A stretch of DNA of 6,952 nucleotides, taken from the NCBI GenBank assembly GCA_027314685.1, contig DAHVAI010000401.1, positions 1 through 6,952 on the forward strand, written 5' to 3'. The notes beneath the pieces are model-generated. The model was given only the letters and a program-made list of their open reading frames with translations. It made no database searches and was not told where the DNA came from. Below, piece by piece: positions 6,081 through 6,952 of this stretch. The position numbers and the translations under genes are program-made. Position 1 is the first letter of the stretch. The number at the start of each line of letters is the position of its first letter. Origin of the DNA: Nitrososphaerota archaeon. Lineage in GTDB: Archaea; Thermoproteota; Nitrososphaeria; Nitrososphaerales; CADDZS01.

Positions 6081-6384
6081 ATGGTGGGCTCAACTCATGC
6101 TTTCAAGGTACTGAATGCGCTACGATATAATCAACAAACTCGGACAGGAAGAAATCGGAAAAGCTTCGACGTCACTCTCGAAATTCAAATTTGCACTTCA
6201 TCCAATATTGGACGAACTTGCTGAGTTATCGATACACGATCCGCTAAAGTATGGCATTTCCGTTTACGATTCCTCTTATCTAGCGTTAAGCAAGACTTTT
6301 GATAAGGAACTATACACCGTGGACGAAAAGTTGCTTTCAAAGGTTGCAGGAAAGGAAAGAGTTGTGCATCTGAACGATTACTAA
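6081..6384 (+). pseudogene. Truncated, frameshifted PIN-domain (VapC-like) toxin gene
   Basis: PIN-domain proteins are Mg-dependent RNases, usually the toxin of VapBC pairs. Residues read from 6081 give AFKVLNALRYN. The frame then shifts by one base near 6117-6130 and continues NKLGQEEIGKA and on to LKYGISVYDSSYLALSK, ELYTVDEKLLSK and a normal stop at 6384. Together this is the C-terminal two thirds of a VapC-type domain. The N-terminal strand with the first catalytic Asp is absent, and the Glu normally found in EVLNAL is Lys (KVLNAL). Of the acidic site only the Asp in VYDSSY and the TxD of YTVDEK remain. An ATG at 6115 could give an 89-residue fragment that would lack nuclease activity. No antitoxin gene is seen; the sequence just upstream belongs to the FAD enzyme remnant. 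Inactive relic is the best reading. Confidence 0.72.
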
Positions 6385-6638
6385 TGTGATCTTGTCATTT
6401 GTATGAATCAACCGCATCAAACTTTGCAATCAGAATCGAGAAAATATTGCGTAAAAGTAATGATAGTCTAACGGCCAAATGTAAGTTCGAGTGTCATGTG
6501 AATCTCGAGCAAAAATTTGTACTTTTCAAGTTTCTTGTTTTTATTGATACCAATTGGCATACAACTCAAAGGAGTAATTATCCATAGAATAACTAGTCAA
6601 ATAGAGTTCCTTGTTGTCAGAGGCGGACTTCATATTGT
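6385..6638. other. Intergenic, no supported gene
   Basis: This A/T-rich stretch contains a 62-codon plus-strand frame from a TTG at 6399, but it has no ribosome binding site, no recognisable motif, and runs across a likely terminator. Apart from that terminator (6527-6542) nothing is supported. Confidence 0.5.
6527..6542 (+). terminator. Candidate terminator (short hairpin plus T-run)
   Basis: CAAG-TTT-CTTG (6527-6537) is followed by five Ts and then ATT, within a T-rich stretch from about 6523 to 6545. Archaeal transcription ends mainly at T-runs, so the T-run may matter more than the four-base-pair stem. It could end transcripts from the FAD oxidoreductase and its downstream remnants, about 590 bases after the intact stop. 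Confidence 0.35.
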
Positions 6639-6856
6639 ATGAATTCGAGAAATGCACCTGAAGTTCAGTATTTGGATTACGCCGTCTCGGCGATCGTAGA
6701 ATATCTCACAGTCAAGAACACCGGCCAAGAAACGAGCGAAACGGAGCCGGGTCGTTTGCATTGAAACAGAATGCGACGAGGTTACAAGTCATTCCATCAG
6801 GAGCCGAGCAGAATTCTCAAACCGTTTACATTCCTGCGCCATGTTCAATTTTTTAG
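6639..6856 (+). pseudogene. Possible frameshifted remnant of an unknown gene
   Basis: An ATG at 6639 opens a 41-codon frame to a TGA at 6762 that includes YLDYAVSAIVEYLTVKNTG. A second frame, open from 6662 to a TAG at 6854, reads FALKQNATRLQVIPSGAEQ and then SQTVYIPAPCSIF over its last 33 codons. Switching frame near 6750 gives a single coding-like product of about 70 residues. VEYLTVKNTG resembles a beta-sandwich strand of secreted archaeal proteins, but this is only an impression. No family is recognised and no promoter is clear. Two short open frames can occur by chance. Confidence 0.28.
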
Positions 6857-6873
6857 ATTCACACTATGGTATA

Positions 6874-6896
6874 CTAAGGAACCCACCACTCCTTAG
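6874..6896. repeat. Perfect seven-base hairpin CTAAGGA / TCCTTAG
   Basis: CTAAGGA (6874-6880) and TCCTTAG (6890-6896) pair perfectly around nine bases. The hairpin starts 18 bases after the end of the weak coding trace at 6639-6856. No T-run follows directly on the plus strand, so it is not a standard terminator. It may be an operator for a gene beyond the window. The last 55 bases (6897-6952) hold A/T-rich TATA-like stretches (CTATAATAC, TGTATAAAC) but no gene. Confidence 0.3.
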
Positions 6897-6952
6897 CTCT
6901 CTATAATACTACACCATGCACAAATGTATAAACATGGTTGTCTAAACCCCCT

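Noticed and set aside
5887..6114. Plus-strand open frame of 75 codons bridging the FAD gene end and the PIN relic
   Set aside because: It is out of frame with both the intact enzyme and the Rossmann remnant, and its product has no domain-like pattern.
6399..6587. Plus-strand open frame of 62 codons starting at TTG
   Set aside because: It has a rare start codon, no ribosome binding site, no motif, and crosses the candidate terminator at 6527-6542.

Overview
The window looks archaeal, most likely from a mesophilic member of the Nitrososphaerota (Thaumarchaeota) or a relative. That rests on indirect signs. The main start codons lack a Shine-Dalgarno match, and two of them have TATA-like boxes 27-29 bases upstream, as leaderless archaeal promoters do. 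The CHRD protein has a Thr-rich stalk and a C-terminal membrane anchor typical of archaeal envelope proteins. There is also a decayed PIN-domain (VapC-like) gene. No rRNA, tRNA, CRISPR array or intact insertion sequence was found.

Layout, left to right. Positions 40-780 (minus): secreted, membrane-anchored CHRD-domain protein, with its own promoter region at 781-1060. Positions 1061-3138 (minus): a two-gene operon in which an unrecognised 197-residue protein is followed, with a 4-base ATGA overlap, by a GltD-like [4Fe-4S]/FAD/NADPH oxidoreductase. Positions 3139-4246: about 1.1 kb with no long gene. Its minus strand carries several coding-like stretches that change frame repeatedly, best read as decayed genes plus one small ORF (3510-3659) with a strong Shine-Dalgarno match. 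Positions 4247-5935 (plus): an intact 562-residue phytoene-desaturase-like FAD oxidoreductase. Directly after its stop lie a roughly 36-codon N-terminal remnant of a second enzyme of the same superfamily (5940-6047) and a frameshifted, N-terminally deleted PIN-domain gene (6081-6384). The rest, to 6952, is mostly non-coding, with a possible terminator, a weak frameshifted coding trace at 6639-6856 and a short hairpin.

Function. Three unrelated transcription units can be supported: a surface protein, an electron-transfer operon and a FAD oxidoreductase. The GltD-like enzyme has no glutamate synthase large subunit here, so its electron partner and substrate are open. The phytoene-desaturase-like enzyme has no carotenoid genes beside it. 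I do not see a clear new multi-gene system. The points most worth checking are the operon partner of unknown function, the gene graveyards at 3234-4069 and 5936-6384, and the palindromes next to the two predicted promoters.
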